Part shown: positions 37,201-50,558 of the stretch, piece by piece
Position numbering within the stretch: position 1 is the first letter of the stretch
How the letters are laid out: every line of letters begins with the position of its first letter
Assembly (NCBI GenBank): GCA_004335835.1
Contig: RWJK01000307.1
Coordinates: forward strand, 1 to 64,000
Direction: 5' to 3'
DNA: 64,000 nucleotides
Source: Scenedesmus sp. ARA3
Taxonomy: Eukaryota > Chlorophyta > Chlorophyceae > Sphaeropleales > Scenedesmaceae
Position numbers and translations under genes: made by a program
Notes under the pieces: model-generated
Seen by the model: only the letters and a program-made list of their open reading frames with translations
The model's database searches: none
Told to the model about the DNA's origin: nothing

Positions 37201-40200
37201 ATGCGTCTCGGTGGATCTTGCTTTACCCCAAACAAGTGGTTGAGAGCTACACTTGCAAAGCACACAGACCTAGCTGCGATCACCATAACCAGGTGGGCAG
37301 CTGAGCGTGTAGCGACTCGCTTATCGTAAAGGGCTCTGTGTTGGTATTTTGCTTCAAAACATCACCAATGTCATCTCTGCGCCGTCGGTGCAATGCAGGT
37401 CATGTGCGTGCTGCCGCCAGCACCTGCCTCGCCTTCCTAGCCTGCCACCCTCTGGGTGCACGCGGAGACACCTGCCTCACAGGGCCCTTCAGGTCGCGCC
37501 TGCTCAACGTGGGAGCCTTTGGCGCGCTGCTGAAGGCGGCACTGGCATCTTCAGCGGACGACCCCTGCGACGCCATCATCCAGCAGACGGCAGCTGTTGG
37601 CATCATGTACATGTCCACCATGGTGAGCGCACAGGAGCATATGACTAGTGCGGGTCAGGTCTTGATCCAGTGCCGGGCCTGATTGCACCAGCATTGCTTA
37701 GAACTGTTTTGCTGCCGCGACGCGTAAGCTGTTTGCATTAACATATGCACACAATGCATTGCACTGCTGAAATGTGCATTGCACATGCTCTGCCTGTTGC
37801 TGCACGCGTGCACAGGCTGGTGCGGTGGACCCTGCTGAGCTGGCGATGTATGCAGCGCTGATGACCAGCAACACCAACATCACCATGGTGGAGTACCTGA
37901 TGGCGGGCATGTGGATCCTGCTGAAGAACCCCAGCAACAGGCAGGTGCTGGGCGGTGCATTCAAGGTCAACCCGGCTGCCTCCAAGCTCACACAAGGCAT
38001 GATGAACAAGCTGCAGGACACGATTGAAGTGGCAGATGTCAATGAAGCGGTGAGCGAGCGCGGAAACTTGGTTACGCAGACCTGGCCGACCAACTCTTGT
38101 TGAAGTGGCCACACTAGCATTGTGCTACGCCTTACCCATGTAGCAGGCATGTTGATTGCTGTGATACCCGCTGATGGTGTGCAGGCTGAGAAGCTGTCCA
38201 AGGTGCGCCTGCCAGGCTCAAAGAGCATGGCAGTCAGGCACAATGACGAGTCAAAGCCTTCTACGCCACAAGCAGCACCAGCCCTGGCGCAGGCTGAGCA
38301 ACCAGCACCTGCACAAGCAGAGCAAGTGGCAGAGGTGGCAGCCGCATCAGCAGCAAGCTCTAAAGCAAACAGCAGGCCAGAGTCAGCAGCTCCTTTTGAG
38401 ACCAGCAGGCCAGTCTCGGGGGAGAAGTCAGTCAACACAACTGCAGCTGCTGCTGCTGCTGTTCTGGGTGGCCCAGCAGCTGCTGACGAAGCTGAGCCTG
38501 ACACAGCAAGCGAGCTTCTGGGCAGGTCCAGCGGAATGGAGGCGAGTGCTGCTGGACACAGGCCTTCCATTGACGGTGCCCAAAGGTGAGCTGTTTGTGT
38601 ATGCGTCTTTATGCCAGTTGCAGCACTGTTGCCAAGCTGGCCCATCAGGGTGTGATACGCAGCAGCGCAAGGTTATGGAGCAGGCTGAAAGCAACAGCAG
38701 CAGGCGAGTGGCAAGTGCAGTGCACTTTGCAGATCATACCTCCACTGATGAGCGCTGCTGGCTCGATACATCACTGCTGCAGGCCCAGGTCATCAGGACT
38801 GCTGGCTGAGTCCAGCTTTGGGGCCCTGGCAGTGGAGGCAGACAGCATGGAGGACAAGCTGCAGCTGGTGCAAACCAAGCGGCGGTAGGTTAGATGCTTG
38901 GCCGTGCCCTGCCTGTTGTCACTGCTGCTGCACACGTATATGGCAGTACAGACCCGTACTCTATCATGTGGCTTTTCTGCTGGTAGAGCACATGAAGCTG
39001 CAATACCCATGCCATTTTGTATCGGCTGCCTGCAGGAGTGTGCTGTTCAACACCATTGCTGGTTCAGGGCACAGCACGCCACGCTCGCAGCGTGCCAGTG
39101 GTGCTGGGGCAGCTGTGGGCGCAGGCGATGCAGGTGATGGCCAGGGCAGCCGCATCCAGGAGATCTCTGAGGTGCTCAAGGAGGGCCCAGACAGCAAGCG
39201 CACCCTGGACACCGTGAAGAGCATGGACAGGACACTGAACAGGAGCCTCACCAATGTAGGTCCAGGCACGCGTCTGCTGCTCCCTCAGTGTGCCTGTGCA
39301 CTGTTTGTTGGCGCACCTGGTCAGTTGCGCTTCAGTGTATTGCTACGCAAAAGACACAGGCTGACTGCTGTGGCTCTGCTGTGTTGCACTGTCTGCTGCT
39401 GCAGCTGGACAAGCAGCTGGGCAGCCAGCTTGAAGACAACTGGGGCTTGGATGTGCTTGTCAGGGTTGGTGAGACTTGGCTGCCCAAGATGGCTGAAGCA
39501 ACGGGTGTACCACGCGGCTGCAGCTTGCAAGGCGTCTCGCCTGATGCCGCCACACAAGAAGCTGTGAGTAGCACTGGAAGCTGTTTGGCCAGCTGTGAAT
39601 TGCCTCCACCACCGGTACCAGTTGAATACTGTGTGTCATGTTCTAGCAGCCCAAAATGTTAGCGTGCAACATGTGTCAATCAATGCAACTGATGAGTTGT
39701 GCTTTGCACACTTGCAGGAAGCCAAGGCGGATGTGCCCCTGCTGAAGCTGTTTGAGTTCCTCACCGCCAGCTTGTGCCTGTATGTAATAGAGGAGGAGCC
39801 AGCATGCCCCCTGCACAAGTGAGTATGATCCGCATGATTGATGTTCATGTATCTGCCGTGTTGCTGTGTTGCTAGTGCTTGCATTGCTGCCATCATTGCC
39901 GCTTACAGAATGAATGGACTCTGAGTGCTGCCTTTTGGTGCATTGCCCATGCAACTGCAACGCAGGACGGCTAATGTGTACAGCAGTGCAAGACCACCAG
40001 GTGTCAAGAGGTGGGAGGAGTGGCACTAGATGGCAATCAACTGCATGGCTTGCTAATCTGTGTACATGCTCTTTCAGCCGTGAGAACTTGCTTGTGCATG
40101 CTGGTGTTCGGTGCAAGGCAGTCCACAACTGGACATGGCTCACTTTGTGCTGCTCTGTATACTTGCAGCAGCAGCCGCAACACCTGGTGGACAGTGGCAG

Positions 40201-43200
40201 CTCCCATGATACAGGCTGATGCAGAGCTGAGCCCGCTGCTGCACCGCACCATGCACATCCTGCTTACGGTGCTGCACTTGCGGCTGCCAGCAGCGTGGAA
40301 GATTCTGCAGTTGTCAGTGGTCATGCTCTGGAATGCTGCAGTGCAGTCTGGTGAGTCATCTCCTCACGGGATATATGTGCCTGTTCCGCCTCTGAGTCGG
40401 TAATTGACATGCTTGTGATGCGAGTGTGTGCGACAACAGGCAAGCCGTTGTTACTGCTGATTTGTGTTTCAACTGCTGTCCCTGCTGTTCTTCAACTGCA
40501 GCCAATGTTGAACGTCATCAAGTGGGCGAGGGCATCTGCAGCACCCTGCTTGAGATCGTCAACAGCAGCCTATGGCCGCCGACACTGCGTGACCTCGCCT
40601 CAGGCCACCTGCAGTTCTTGATGGAGACGCACAGCAACCTGCTGCAAATGGGCCAGGAGTGGAACACGCAGCGACAGGCAGAGCAGCAGCGGCAGCAGCT
40701 GCAGCAACAGCAGGCCACCAAGGGCTCCACCCCGGGGCGGCGCAGCGGCAGCAGCGCTGGCATGAACAGCAGCTTGTCTGGGGGCAGCACCCGCAGCCCT
40801 GGCAAGCCAGGCTCTGTGCCTGCTGCTGTTGGAGTATCAGCTGCTCAGGGATCCAGCAACCCTCTGCCTTTCGACCTAGCGGCACTGCTGAATCCAACAG
40901 CAGCAGCAGCCGGCAGTTCAAAGGGGCAAAAGCAGCAACAGCAGCCAACTGACCCCTTGGCAGAAGCACTGGCTGCTGCTGGTTCACATGCGGGTTTGGT
41001 GCCTGTCCTGTCCAGCTTTGTTACACTTGTCAAAACGTCACACCCACTGCTGGAGCTGAGTGGAGCCTGTGGCATTGCAAGGTACGTGATGCCAGGGAGT
41101 AGCTGTTTACTTCGTCGCCGTCTTTGCTGCAGTTGTCAGCTCATCGAACGCATGCTTCCTGTACTATTGGTTTGGTGTCGCGTGTGTGCTGGATTCTGAC
41201 GGGTTAATCCGCTGAACAATGAGTGCTGGTGCTGCAGACTCTGCTTTGCTGGCTCTATGGGGTCGCCCTCCACTTCCCAGCTGCTGTCAGAGGTCAAGGC
41301 CACAGCTGCCGCAGTGGGGGCCATTGGCGTGCTCATTGACCTGCTGAGGTGCGATTGAACAGCAGTTGCTGATGGGCTCTGAACCTGCAGCAGCATGCAA
41401 GCATGCGTGAGTGCTGGTGTGACAGACACCCCAGGTTCAACACGTTGCCCATAGTTGCAGGTTGGTGACTAGGAAGCCGCTCCGACCGTCCCACCGTGAT
41501 ATCACAGCTCAAGCCGTTGCTCTGTTTGTTCCTGCAGGAGCGCTGCCACAAAGTTTTTGCTGCTGGAGGACGGCGGCTGCCTGCCTCCGCCACCTGTGCT
41601 GACGCACCTGGTGGACAAGGAGTACAAGATCTACGAGCGAGAAATTAACAACGCTGAAGGTGAGTCATATTCAGGAGCTGCCACAGCTACTAGCAGCTGC
41701 TGTGCTGTAGGACAACCAACGCTATAGCCCCTTTTCTATGGTTTCGAATTTTTGAGCAGGACAGCTTGTTGAGTGGCATGCTGTTTGAGCGTGGTGTGTG
41801 CATGAAGGCTGAGCTGCGCCCTGTTTGCCGTCTGCGCAGGTGTGCTGGAGCAGCTGACTGTGGTGCTTGCTGCGCTGCTTAACCTGAGCACGCTGCGCTC
41901 CAACCAGCCCAAGATGGCGCGCCGCGGGCTGCAGGTCGTGCTCAAGTCTAACACCAGCTTGTACCAGATCATAGGGTCACGGGTGAGCTGCCTTTTGCAG
42001 TGCCGCCGCCGTAGTGTAACGGGCCTGTCATATTGGCATGAACACCAGTTTGTAATACATGGATGGCACTGTTGCAGGGCTATTGCAGCAATGCACTGCC
42101 TCATATGCAGCATTGTGTTCTAAGAGGGTGCCGATGCTGCTGCAGGACGCACCCACTGAGGCTGAGATGAAGCTACTGGACATGCTGGCAGCCATCATAC
42201 AGAACATGGTGAGGATGCGGCAGCCAGATCTCCCGTGCCTGTAAGATGACACACTGCTTGGTTGAAGCATAGTGTTCAACTGTCACAATACTGTTACCAC
42301 TGTTGTTTCTCGAGCAAGCTGCATCATGTGCAGGCTCCGGTAGGTGCAGGCAATGCCATGCTTCAGACGTGCTGCTTGCTGTGGCTGTGTTTGCCCTGCA
42401 GGCCAGCCATCCAGACAACAGGACACACATGTACAGGGCTGAGCTGGCAGGCACTGCAGCGCTTGACAGGCTGCTGGAGGGGCCTGCATCGCCTGAGCCT
42501 GTGGACACATCCACGGCGCTGCTGGCCAGCAGGCTCACAGGCGCAGCTGCAGGCTCACCTGGGCGCTCCACATCCCCAAGCACACTACAGCAACCTCGGC
42601 GGTGCGCCTCGCCTGCCCTAGGAGGAACGCTGCCGCAGCTGTCCTCGCTAGCAGGTGATGGCGGCGCAGCAGCAGCTGGCACGCAGGTGCTCTCAGCATC
42701 CCTGGACTCTGCGCTGTCAGCAGCGACAGTGCTGCGGCCCAAGGTTGTGTTCCCTCCCATCTCCCGCAGCAATGTCGGCCTGACAGGCAGTGAGCAGCTT
42801 AGGGCCAGCAGCCCAACATCTGCCTGGCCCAGCCCTCCAGGAACAGCAGCAGCAATGGGGGGCAGCATGCCTGATGACGTGGTGCAGGGCCTGTCTGGCA
42901 ACAGGGGCTGCCGGCCATCTGCGCTGTGCCCTCCGCATGGAGGCAATGGCACCGCACATGGCATGCGCAGCGCTGGTGCACGCAGCGCAAAGAGCAGGGC
43001 GGCAACAAGCGTGGCCGGCATGCCTGGCAGCCCCATTGCAGCGCCAGATAGCCGCGAGCAGTTTATGATCTGGATGGACAGCACGTTCACAGACGTGTCG
43101 GGGGATGGCGCCATGCGCGCACAGCCTCCTCAGGCTGCAGCTGAGCGGTGAGTGTGGGCGCCAGCGTGCCACTGCAGATTGTGCGAACAGCTGCAAGCAG

Positions 43201-44121
43201 TTGTTGTCCTCCAACTGTCCCAGATGAGGAGCATAGATTCAAGCAACGGCTCATGCCAAACTATGTTGTAGACTTACATGCTGCTGGTCCCTGTGCATGT
43301 GGCGTGCCTGCAGGGTGACTTTCAGGCGGCAGTTGTGGGATGAGAACGGCGAGTGGCTGCAGCCGGAGCCTGAGACCTCTCAGGCGCTGCAGCGGCTGCT
43401 GTGCAGGCCCCTCAAGCACCTGTGGCAGGACACACCAGAGGCGCGCCTGCGCTCAGGTGCGCCCTGAGATCGCTTGGGAGAGAGCTAGCTGCCTTGCTCT
43501 GGTCACAATAATTAGTCTGCTCGTTGACCGCAGGTTAGTATGCTGGCAGCAAGGACTTTTACACTGTTGATCTTCAATGCCGTGCTTGTCTACGTGCCCT
43601 TTATTTGCCACTCCAGGTAATGCGCGCTGGGCCCCTGCGGTCAGTGAGTACCGCCAAGCTGACCTGCAGTACCCGCTGCAGCATGCGGCAGAGTGCATGC
43701 TGACCACCGCCCCACCAGCAGAGGCAGCAGACCTGCTGGAGGCCACAGCACAGCTCACAACCATGGGCAGGTACGTGTAAATTGTGCTGCTGGTGATGGT
43801 GACAGCAGCCTGCAGCAACACATGATGTGGTACAGGATGAGTTCTGCATGTGGTACAGGATGAGTTCTGCATGTATATTTGAGTGTGCAACCTTTCGGCA
43901 CGCTCAAATCAAGGCACTGCATGTTTGTGTCTGTTTACAGCGCCTGAGAGGTGCAGCATTGCTGCGCGCGGCTGCAGGTGTGACACAGGCACCATGTCAT
44001 TGCAGCGACCATCTACCCGCGAGCGGCAACAAGGCAGGATAGCTATGACTGTGCTAGAGCCAGCAGCTGGTCTTTTGGCTACCAACACAGCAGATGCAGC
44101 AGGACCGGGGCGTGGCGACAG

Positions 44122-44152
<31 letters not shown>

Positions 44153-47100
44153 GTGGAACCCTCAACAAGTATATCTGGCGCAGGGACAGATACTTGGCAG
44201 CAGCAAGTCACTGTTCGCTCACAAACAGAGCAGCTGCAGCAGCAGGAGCAGCAGCAAACAGTGGGAAGAGCAGCGCAGAAGGTGTCACTCAAGGTGCGCC
44301 GTTTCTGCTGGCTGGCCCTTCTTTTATGCAACCCTGGCAGTCTCTGACTCCAACAAATGTGGGGTCTGCTGTTCCCAAACGCGTGTGCCTGCTGATTATA
44401 TCTGATGCTCATGCGCAGACCATCTTGCCACTGGCATTGCTGCCCTGCACTTGCAGGTGGTGCTGTCGCCTCAACGGCCGCGCACCATCATCTCCTTTGA
44501 GAACAAGATCTTCAGCTCGGACGGCCCAGGCAGCAGGCCTGTGCTGACCATGTTCCCACACACAGAGGGAGCCAAGGTGGGTGCCCAGCGGTGACAAGCT
44601 GGCCATGCTGCAATCTAAAGTGATTCTGGGTGTAACACATGTAACACATGTTGGAAAGTGACACGCCTTTGTGTTGCACTGCCGCCACCACTCTTTCTGG
44701 CAAACACATAAGCATGGCTGCAATCGCTTGGTGTGCTGCAGGTCAGCAAGGGGCTGTTTAAAGAGTACCGGCTGCCCAATGGTCGCAAGGCGTTCATGTA
44801 CTACAACAGCGGCAGCGCCATGGATGAGGCAGAGGTGAGGCGCTGTGTTTGACCCGGTAGGCTGTTTACCACCTCAGGTGGTGATGAATGTGTAATCATC
44901 GAGACATGCCAACAGCGCACCACTGCAGCAGCTGAGCTAATGGCTGGTGAGCAGGTGTTGCGCGCTTGTCCTGAAGCATACGGCTGTGCTGTGCGCTGCA
45001 GGTGCCTGCACTGTGGCCGCCCGCCAGGCCCACCACCGTGCCGCTGGCCCTGCAGCAGTCCATGCCGCTGGCGCAGGTGCTGAGCGTCATGGCCAAGCCG
45101 CCGGGCAGTGCGCCGCCCTTCATGCCCTGGAAGCCGGTGCCGAGGCTGGTGCCGCTGCCCGGCAGCCACACGCTGGCCGTGGCGCGGCCCGAGCTGCGTG
45201 ACGCCGCCTCGTATGGCAACCTCCGTGCCGACAACCTGCAGCTGTCGATCACTGCACAGGTGAGGCAGGAAGCATGCGTGTTGCATTTTTTGACTAAACT
45301 ACAGCTGTAGGCAGCAAGCCTGTTGCTGTGTTCAGTAAGCTACAGCTGCTGCAGCATCCTGCCCTGGCCAGATCAAAGCAAGCAGATGTACTGTGTGCCA
45401 CGGCTGTACAGTCACACGTGAATGCGCTGTTGCGCGCTGTCATCTGCTGCAGGCCATCATGCGCAGCCAGACCACCACCACTGAGGAGAGCATTGTGGTG
45501 GCAGCAGCAGAGGAGCGCGAGCCATGGACGCTGCCGGGCAGCATCTTCAAGCCGCGCGTCAAGGAGGCAGATGCGCGCGCGTTCTACGATGGCGGCGCGG
45601 TGAGTCAGAGAGACTTGCAGTAGTCCTGTACAAACATGCAGCGACGCGGTGCACTGTACCACTCGACACGTGCGTGCCTTTCATGAGCGCCCAGTTTTGC
45701 TGGTTTGGGTGAAATTTCGGTGGACTTCGGTGAACCTTGCAATGTGAGCACTATTCCTTGCAAACGTGCCGCTGCTCACCTAGCTCGCTGCCTTGCACCT
45801 TGCAGACGCTGGACAAGATGTTTGAGCGTGACTGGCAGCGCGCCTGCGCTAAAGAGAAGTTCACCTCCATGCTGGCGCGCGAGAACAAGAGCAACGCAGC
45901 AGGCAAGAGCGACAAGCAGGCGCTGCAGGAGGTGCACGGCATGCTCAAGCGGCACTACCAGGTGCGGCAGCCTGCATGGGTGACTGGTGGGCATGCCGCA
46001 GCAGGGCTTGATCCTGCGGTACTGCTTGATCTGCTAGCCAATTGACAGGCATGACTGGTAGGTATGTTTGCATCGCCTGCATGCTGGCGAGTTGACTTCT
46101 CTCCCTGCTGCCTTTCTGCTTCCATGGCACTCTGCAGGTGTTCTACTCCACCTTTGTCTTCTACTCCAATGGCGGCAACGACCCCTACCACATGTCGCTG
46201 AACGCGTTCACCACGCTGCTGGACGACGCGGGCATCCCCGACCCCGACAGCCTGTCCATCAAGCGCAGCGACTGCGACACCATCTTCATCGTCTGCAACT
46301 TCCAGCCAGACAAGAACAGCCCTGACGTGGCTGTCAACGACGAGCACGCCATGATGAGGTTCGAGTTCATGGAGTGCATCGTGCGCCTGGGTGAGTCTGC
46401 AGCAGGCTGCAGCAAGAGTTATGTCAGCTTGCCTGTGCTGCTGCAGTGCTGCACCGGCTGTTTGCAGCATTTTGGCAGCAGCTTTTGCAGATATACTGCA
46501 CTGTCCAATATAGGCTTTGCGTGGAATGCTTTAGACTGAACCAGTTGTTGGGTAGCATGGCTTGGTCTGGGCATCGGGCGATATGCTTTGTGCTGAGCTG
46601 GAGATGTGCGTGTGGTGCCTGCGCTGCAGCCATCGCCAAGTATGGCAAGGGCCAGAGCACCGACGACCTGGCGCTGGCGGTGGAGCTGCTGTTTGAGCGC
46701 AACTTGCTGCCGCGCCTCAACCCCATGGCGGCGCTGGTCAGCAATGACTTCAGGACGGAGCGGCTGTACACGGAGGAGGTGGACCTGCTGCTGAAGCAGC
46801 ACCAGGTGAGGGCGCCGCTGTGAACAACTCTGCAGCCCTCGGCATATTGTAGTTGCTGCTGTTGCTCAGTCTGCAACTGCTTTTTGCAACATGTGAGCAT
46901 TTGAATCAGTGTTGCTCACTGAGCCTGGCTTGTCTTCCACCCCTGGACCCAATGTGCAGGGCCTGCTCAAGGCGCTGTACAGCCGCTACCGCCTGAAGCC
47001 CAGCGGCGGCGGCTTGCGGCCCAAGGTGCTCAAGTTGGACGGCTGGCTGGCGCTGATGGCTGACGCACGCCTGGTGGACAGCCAGTTCACGCTGGCTGAT

Positions 47101-47848
47101 GCCAGCCTGGCCTTCCTGTGGAGCAGGATGTTCGTCATCGACGAGGTCAAGGACTACAGCAGGTGCGGCGCGGCGCTGCAGCAGCGATCAACGGACTGCG
47201 CTTTGCATTGAGTACACACTGCATGAGCTGAGAAACTGCTGGTGCTGCTGCACAAAACAACTGGCTTGCAGCAGAACTGTCGGTCACCTGCCCATGGTTG
47301 AGTGCATGGCGTTGTGTATGTGCTGCTGCCGGGTCAGGTACACGTGCCTCACGTTTGTGGACTTCCTGGAGGCGCTGGGGCGCGTGGCTGACGCCAAGAG
47401 CCTGCCCACGGCCAGCGACCTGGACGCTGCAGGCTACCCCTCCATACTGGAGTGGGCGCTGGACAAGGAGAGGCTGGAGGGCAGCGGCAGCAGCAGCAAC
47501 AACAACAATGGCGCAGCTGCTGCATCAGGGGCGGCACCTGCAGCAGGCAGCGACAATGCAGCAGCTGCAGCTGGCAGGCGCACAAGTGACACAGCAGCAG
47601 TGCAGCAGCAGCAGCCGTTAGCAGTAGTGCCAGCTAATCCTGGTGGCAACCTGCCTGACATCTTCCGGCCGCGGATGAGTGCCAGGTTTGGTGCGCCCAA
47701 GCCGCGGCCGCTGTATGCCAAGCTGGAGCTGCTGCTGGACCTGATCTTCAGGCGGCTGTACTGGGACCCTGCGCAGCCTGAGAGCGCCTTCAGCTATGAC
47801 GTACTGCTGCGCATGGTCAAGAAGATGGACAAGGACATGGGGCCGTGA
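34241..47848 (+). CDS. Giant armadillo-like repeat protein with a conserved C-terminal module, function unknown
   Basis: About 33 exons join in frame to 2620 aa. Main exons: 34241-34666, 34858-35067, 35273-35476, 35633-35893, 36054-36686, 37399-37622, 37816-38049, 38185-38585, 39036-39255, 40502-41081, 42402-43147, 43978-44293, 44457-44576, 45002-45259, 46138-46390, 46630-46805, 46960-47162, 47338-47848. Residues about 140-900 and 1100-1450 are leucine-rich helical repeats of armadillo/HEAT type (ARICAAAVWGLAVNERSR, FCVASVLAILVLDD, LTVVLAALLNLSTLRSNQP). Ser/Ala- and Gln-rich linkers follow. From about residue 1980 a highly ordered, less biased module begins (RTIISFENKIFSSDG, FERDWQRACAKEKF, FEFMECIVRLAIAKYGKG, FVDFLEALGRVAD); its acidic loops and F-x-E/D-F-hL repeats resemble degenerate EF-hand pairs. 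I cannot name the family. Similar architectures occur in flagellated protists, so a ciliary or scaffold role is only a guess. The start is the first in-frame ATG after a stop at 34232; upstream exons are possible. Confidence 0.75.
43825..43870. repeat. 23-bp perfect tandem duplication in an armadillo-gene intron
   Basis: Two consecutive identical copies of a 23-bp unit beginning ATGTGGTACAGG, in the intron after the 43617-43770 exon. Confidence 0.9.
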
Positions 47849-48395
47849 TGACTTCAATCACTTCAGGCTGCACCAGCGTAGCTTGATTGTGTTGTCAGTG
47901 TAGACAGCGCCAGCAACACTTCGTGGCTGCTGTGGGTTATGATCACAGCTAAGGCTTGCCGAATAGACTGGTTATGAATTCTCTTTCAACCAATTTATGG
48001 GTCGGATGTCGTGACATGGTTGTTCTGGAGCTGCCCCTCGCACCTCAGCCTGTGCACTGTTGCATTGGACACGACTGCGTTGCTTTGCTTGAAATGCTGC
48101 TTCACGTTTGTAGGCTACACTTTGAACCGCATTCAAAGCTGTTGATTTGTTTTAAAATCGCTCACATACAAAACAGCAATTCGACAAGCTCGGCCGTGCT
48201 GGCAGGATCAGGCAGATCAAAACCGCGGTGTCATTCGTGGGCTCGGCATTACCTTTATGGCAACATGTGGATGAGCAGAATATCATGTAGTGGCACCGTT
48301 CTATCGTTTCCTGTTTCCTGCCGCTGCCTCGCAAACTATTTACCGAACTCAGGACGTTTGCTGGTGGCACCTGCGTATTCGCAGCAGGTACAACT
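47849..48395. other. Spacer between the armadillo gene and SDR copy 1
   Basis: About 550 bp of AT-richer sequence holding the armadillo 3' UTR and the SDR1 promoter. Its part around 48060-48083 (CATTGGACACGACTG) is shared with the spacer before SDR copy 2 at about 50875-50893, showing that the spacer was duplicated along with the gene. Confidence 0.6.
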
Positions 48396-50556
48396 ATGAC
48401 AGACAGTGCTCAAGGCAGAGGAAAATCTCTGTTAGCGGGCAATCTGACCTTTGGTCCCCTGGCAATTTTGGCATGGCAGCTGGTGAGGCTGGCCATGCAC
48501 ACAGTAGGATGGCTCTTCACAAGAACGCACAGGATGCCCCTTCCCCCTTTTCCTGCCTGCATGATCACTGGCTGTGATTCTGGAATCGGGAAAGAGACAG
48601 CAATCAAACTGGCAGCAGAGGCAAGTAATGGGGTTGGCCAGGTGGCTGAAGATGCGTGGTGCATCAAGCATGTTGCTGCTTCTGCTGCTGCTGCTGCTGC
48701 TGCCATGCATACCTGGCGCATCGGATAATCAGTTTTTACATGGTGAAACAGCAAAAGTGCTGGCATGAGAGTATCTTGGCGGTGCTTTGTTTAAGCGAAG
48801 GCTCTGCCGCGTCTGCGTGTCAGCCTTTGCAACTTCGTCTGCTGGTGCATGCAGGGCTGGTGTGTGTTTGCTGGCGTGTTCACTGAGGCCGGTCTGCAGC
48901 TGGGCAAGGCGTCACCCACCATCCATGCCATCCCTCTGGATGTCACCAGGTGGGCCGCATGTTGAGTGCCGCATGCAGCCTAGCACTGGGCATGCAGTGT
49001 ATATTCTTGTTCCTGCAACTGCACAGGCTTGTTCATTGTGGAAATTTTCACCAGCAACATTGCGACAGCTGCATGTTTCAATATTGCCGCACTACCAAGG
49101 ATTTCAAGCTGCTTGACATGCTTCATGTGATTGTCGCAGTCAGGAGAGCATCCAAGCAGCGGCACAGGTGGTTGCTGCTGCTGTTGGCGCTGACGGGTTG
49201 CAGCTGCTGGTCAACAATGCGGGCATTGGCTCGCTGGCCCCAGCAGAATGTTTGTCTCTGCAGGAGTTCCGGTGAGGTGACAGGCTCATCACAACAGTAC
49301 CAGCAGCGTTAGGAGCAAGCCACGTCACAGCACCCACGTGCCTGACATGTACCGTAGCATCGTCCTCAGACTTGGCAGGCAAATTATTATAAACTGGTTT
49401 CCGGTGCCTATGCTAGCCTACCAGCAGTTACTGCTGCAATGCGTCAGCACCCAAGCTGGCGGTGAATTGCCTGACGCGTGATGTGCCGCAGGCGTGTGCT
49501 GGAGGTGAACGTGGTGGGTGTGCTGGCCACCTGCCAAGCCTTCCTGCCGCTGCTGCGTGCCGGGCAGCACAAGGGCCGCATCGTCAACCTGGGGTCAGTG
49601 GTGAGGCGCCAGCCAGGACACGCGCTGCGCAGCTGATGCGTGTTTTGTGCTGTTTCAGAGAACACAAGCATAAGCATGCAGGCTGGCTTGCAACGTATGT
49701 GTGTGGCAGGCCTGTTTTGGGCAAGAGCGCTGTCATCTGCACTGTGGGCGGGCAGGCTGCTGCTCCTGCTGTCATAGCGCAACAACTCATGGCAGTGTGC
49801 CCCGGCTGTACGGCTGTATCGCCTGGTCCCACTGCGTCCTGCATGCAGGCTGGCCACCTGCCCATGCCCCACTATGGCCCATACAGCGCCTCTAAGCACG
49901 CCCTTGAGGGCCTCAGCGACTGCATGGCCTACGAGCTGGCCCCTCAGGGCATCGCAGGAGTGCTGGCCCCTCAGGGCATCGCAGGAGTGCTGGTGAAGCC
50001 AGGCCCTGCAGCCACACCCATCTGGCAGTCGCTGGGCACCGTGCAGCAGCGGCTGGCCCACGTCATCACCAGTCCAGGCATGGAGCAGCTGTATGCGGCA
50101 GATTTTGAAGCGGTAAGGGTCTGCGGTACATCGCCGCCTGCTTTTTTGGGTTCTTTTTGCACATCATGAAATGCCCAGCTACAGGCATGGCATTCTGCAG
50201 CATTTGGGTCACCCCTAATACAATGGCTGCTGCTGGTGGTGGTGCTGCTGCTGCTGGTGCTGGTGCTGCTGCCGCCGCTGCAGATGCTGCGAGAGTCTGA
50301 GAAGGCTGGCGCTGCTGGCTGCGCAGCGTCAGAGGTAGCGGCAGCCATCCTGGATGCTGCTACCAGCGCATGGCCGCGTGGCAGATACCATGTAGGGCCC
50401 AACGCCGCTGTGTACCATTGGCTGCGGCGGCTGTTGCCTGACGAGGTGTGGTTCAAGACGATGCAGCAGGCGCTGGCCAACGAGGTCCGCAAGGAACGCT
50501 GCAGGCAGTACAACAACGGGGCCGCTGCTGTTGGCACATACTCTAAGACTGACTGA
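48396..50556 (+). CDS. Short-chain dehydrogenase/reductase, membrane-anchored RDH-like, tandem copy 1
   Basis: Six exons (48396-48620, 48855-48949, 49140-49271, 49492-49600, 49849-50112, 50284-50556) give 365 aa in frame. A hydrophobic N-terminal segment (about residues 18-41) suggests a membrane anchor. It is followed by the NAD(P) motif TGCDSGIG at 58-65, LDVT, LLVNNAGI, GRIVNLGS (candidate catalytic Ser) and the Tyr199-x3-Lys203 pair in YSASKHALEG. The order and the ITGCDSG start resemble the retinol / 11-cis-retinol / hydroxybutyrate dehydrogenase branch of classical SDRs, but the substrate cannot be predicted. The first intron needs a GC donor (GAG|GCAAGT) rather than GT. An in-frame 27-bp duplication (49936-49989) repeats APQGIAGVL at 218-235, just before the conserved VLVKPGP strand; copy 2 lacks it. 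It may be active or impaired. Confidence 0.85.
49936..49989 (+). repeat. 27-bp in-frame tandem duplication inside SDR copy 1
   Basis: Two perfect adjacent 27-bp units beginning CTGGCCCCTCAGGGC. They add nine residues relative to SDR copy 2, whose matching exon is exactly 27 bp shorter. Confidence 0.95.
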
Positions 50557-50558
50557 TC

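Noticed and set aside
39966..40000. Possible 35-nt exon in the armadillo gene (GCAG before, GTGTC after)
   Set aside because: Including it breaks the reading frame into the next well-supported exon at 40169; skipping it restores frame.
50236..50283. Hydrophobic extension (MVVLLLLVLVLLPP) before the last SDR1 exon as a membrane segment
   Set aside because: It is translated CTG/GTG repeat immediately upstream of a good acceptor (CGCTGCAG at 50276-50283) and is not matched in copy 2.
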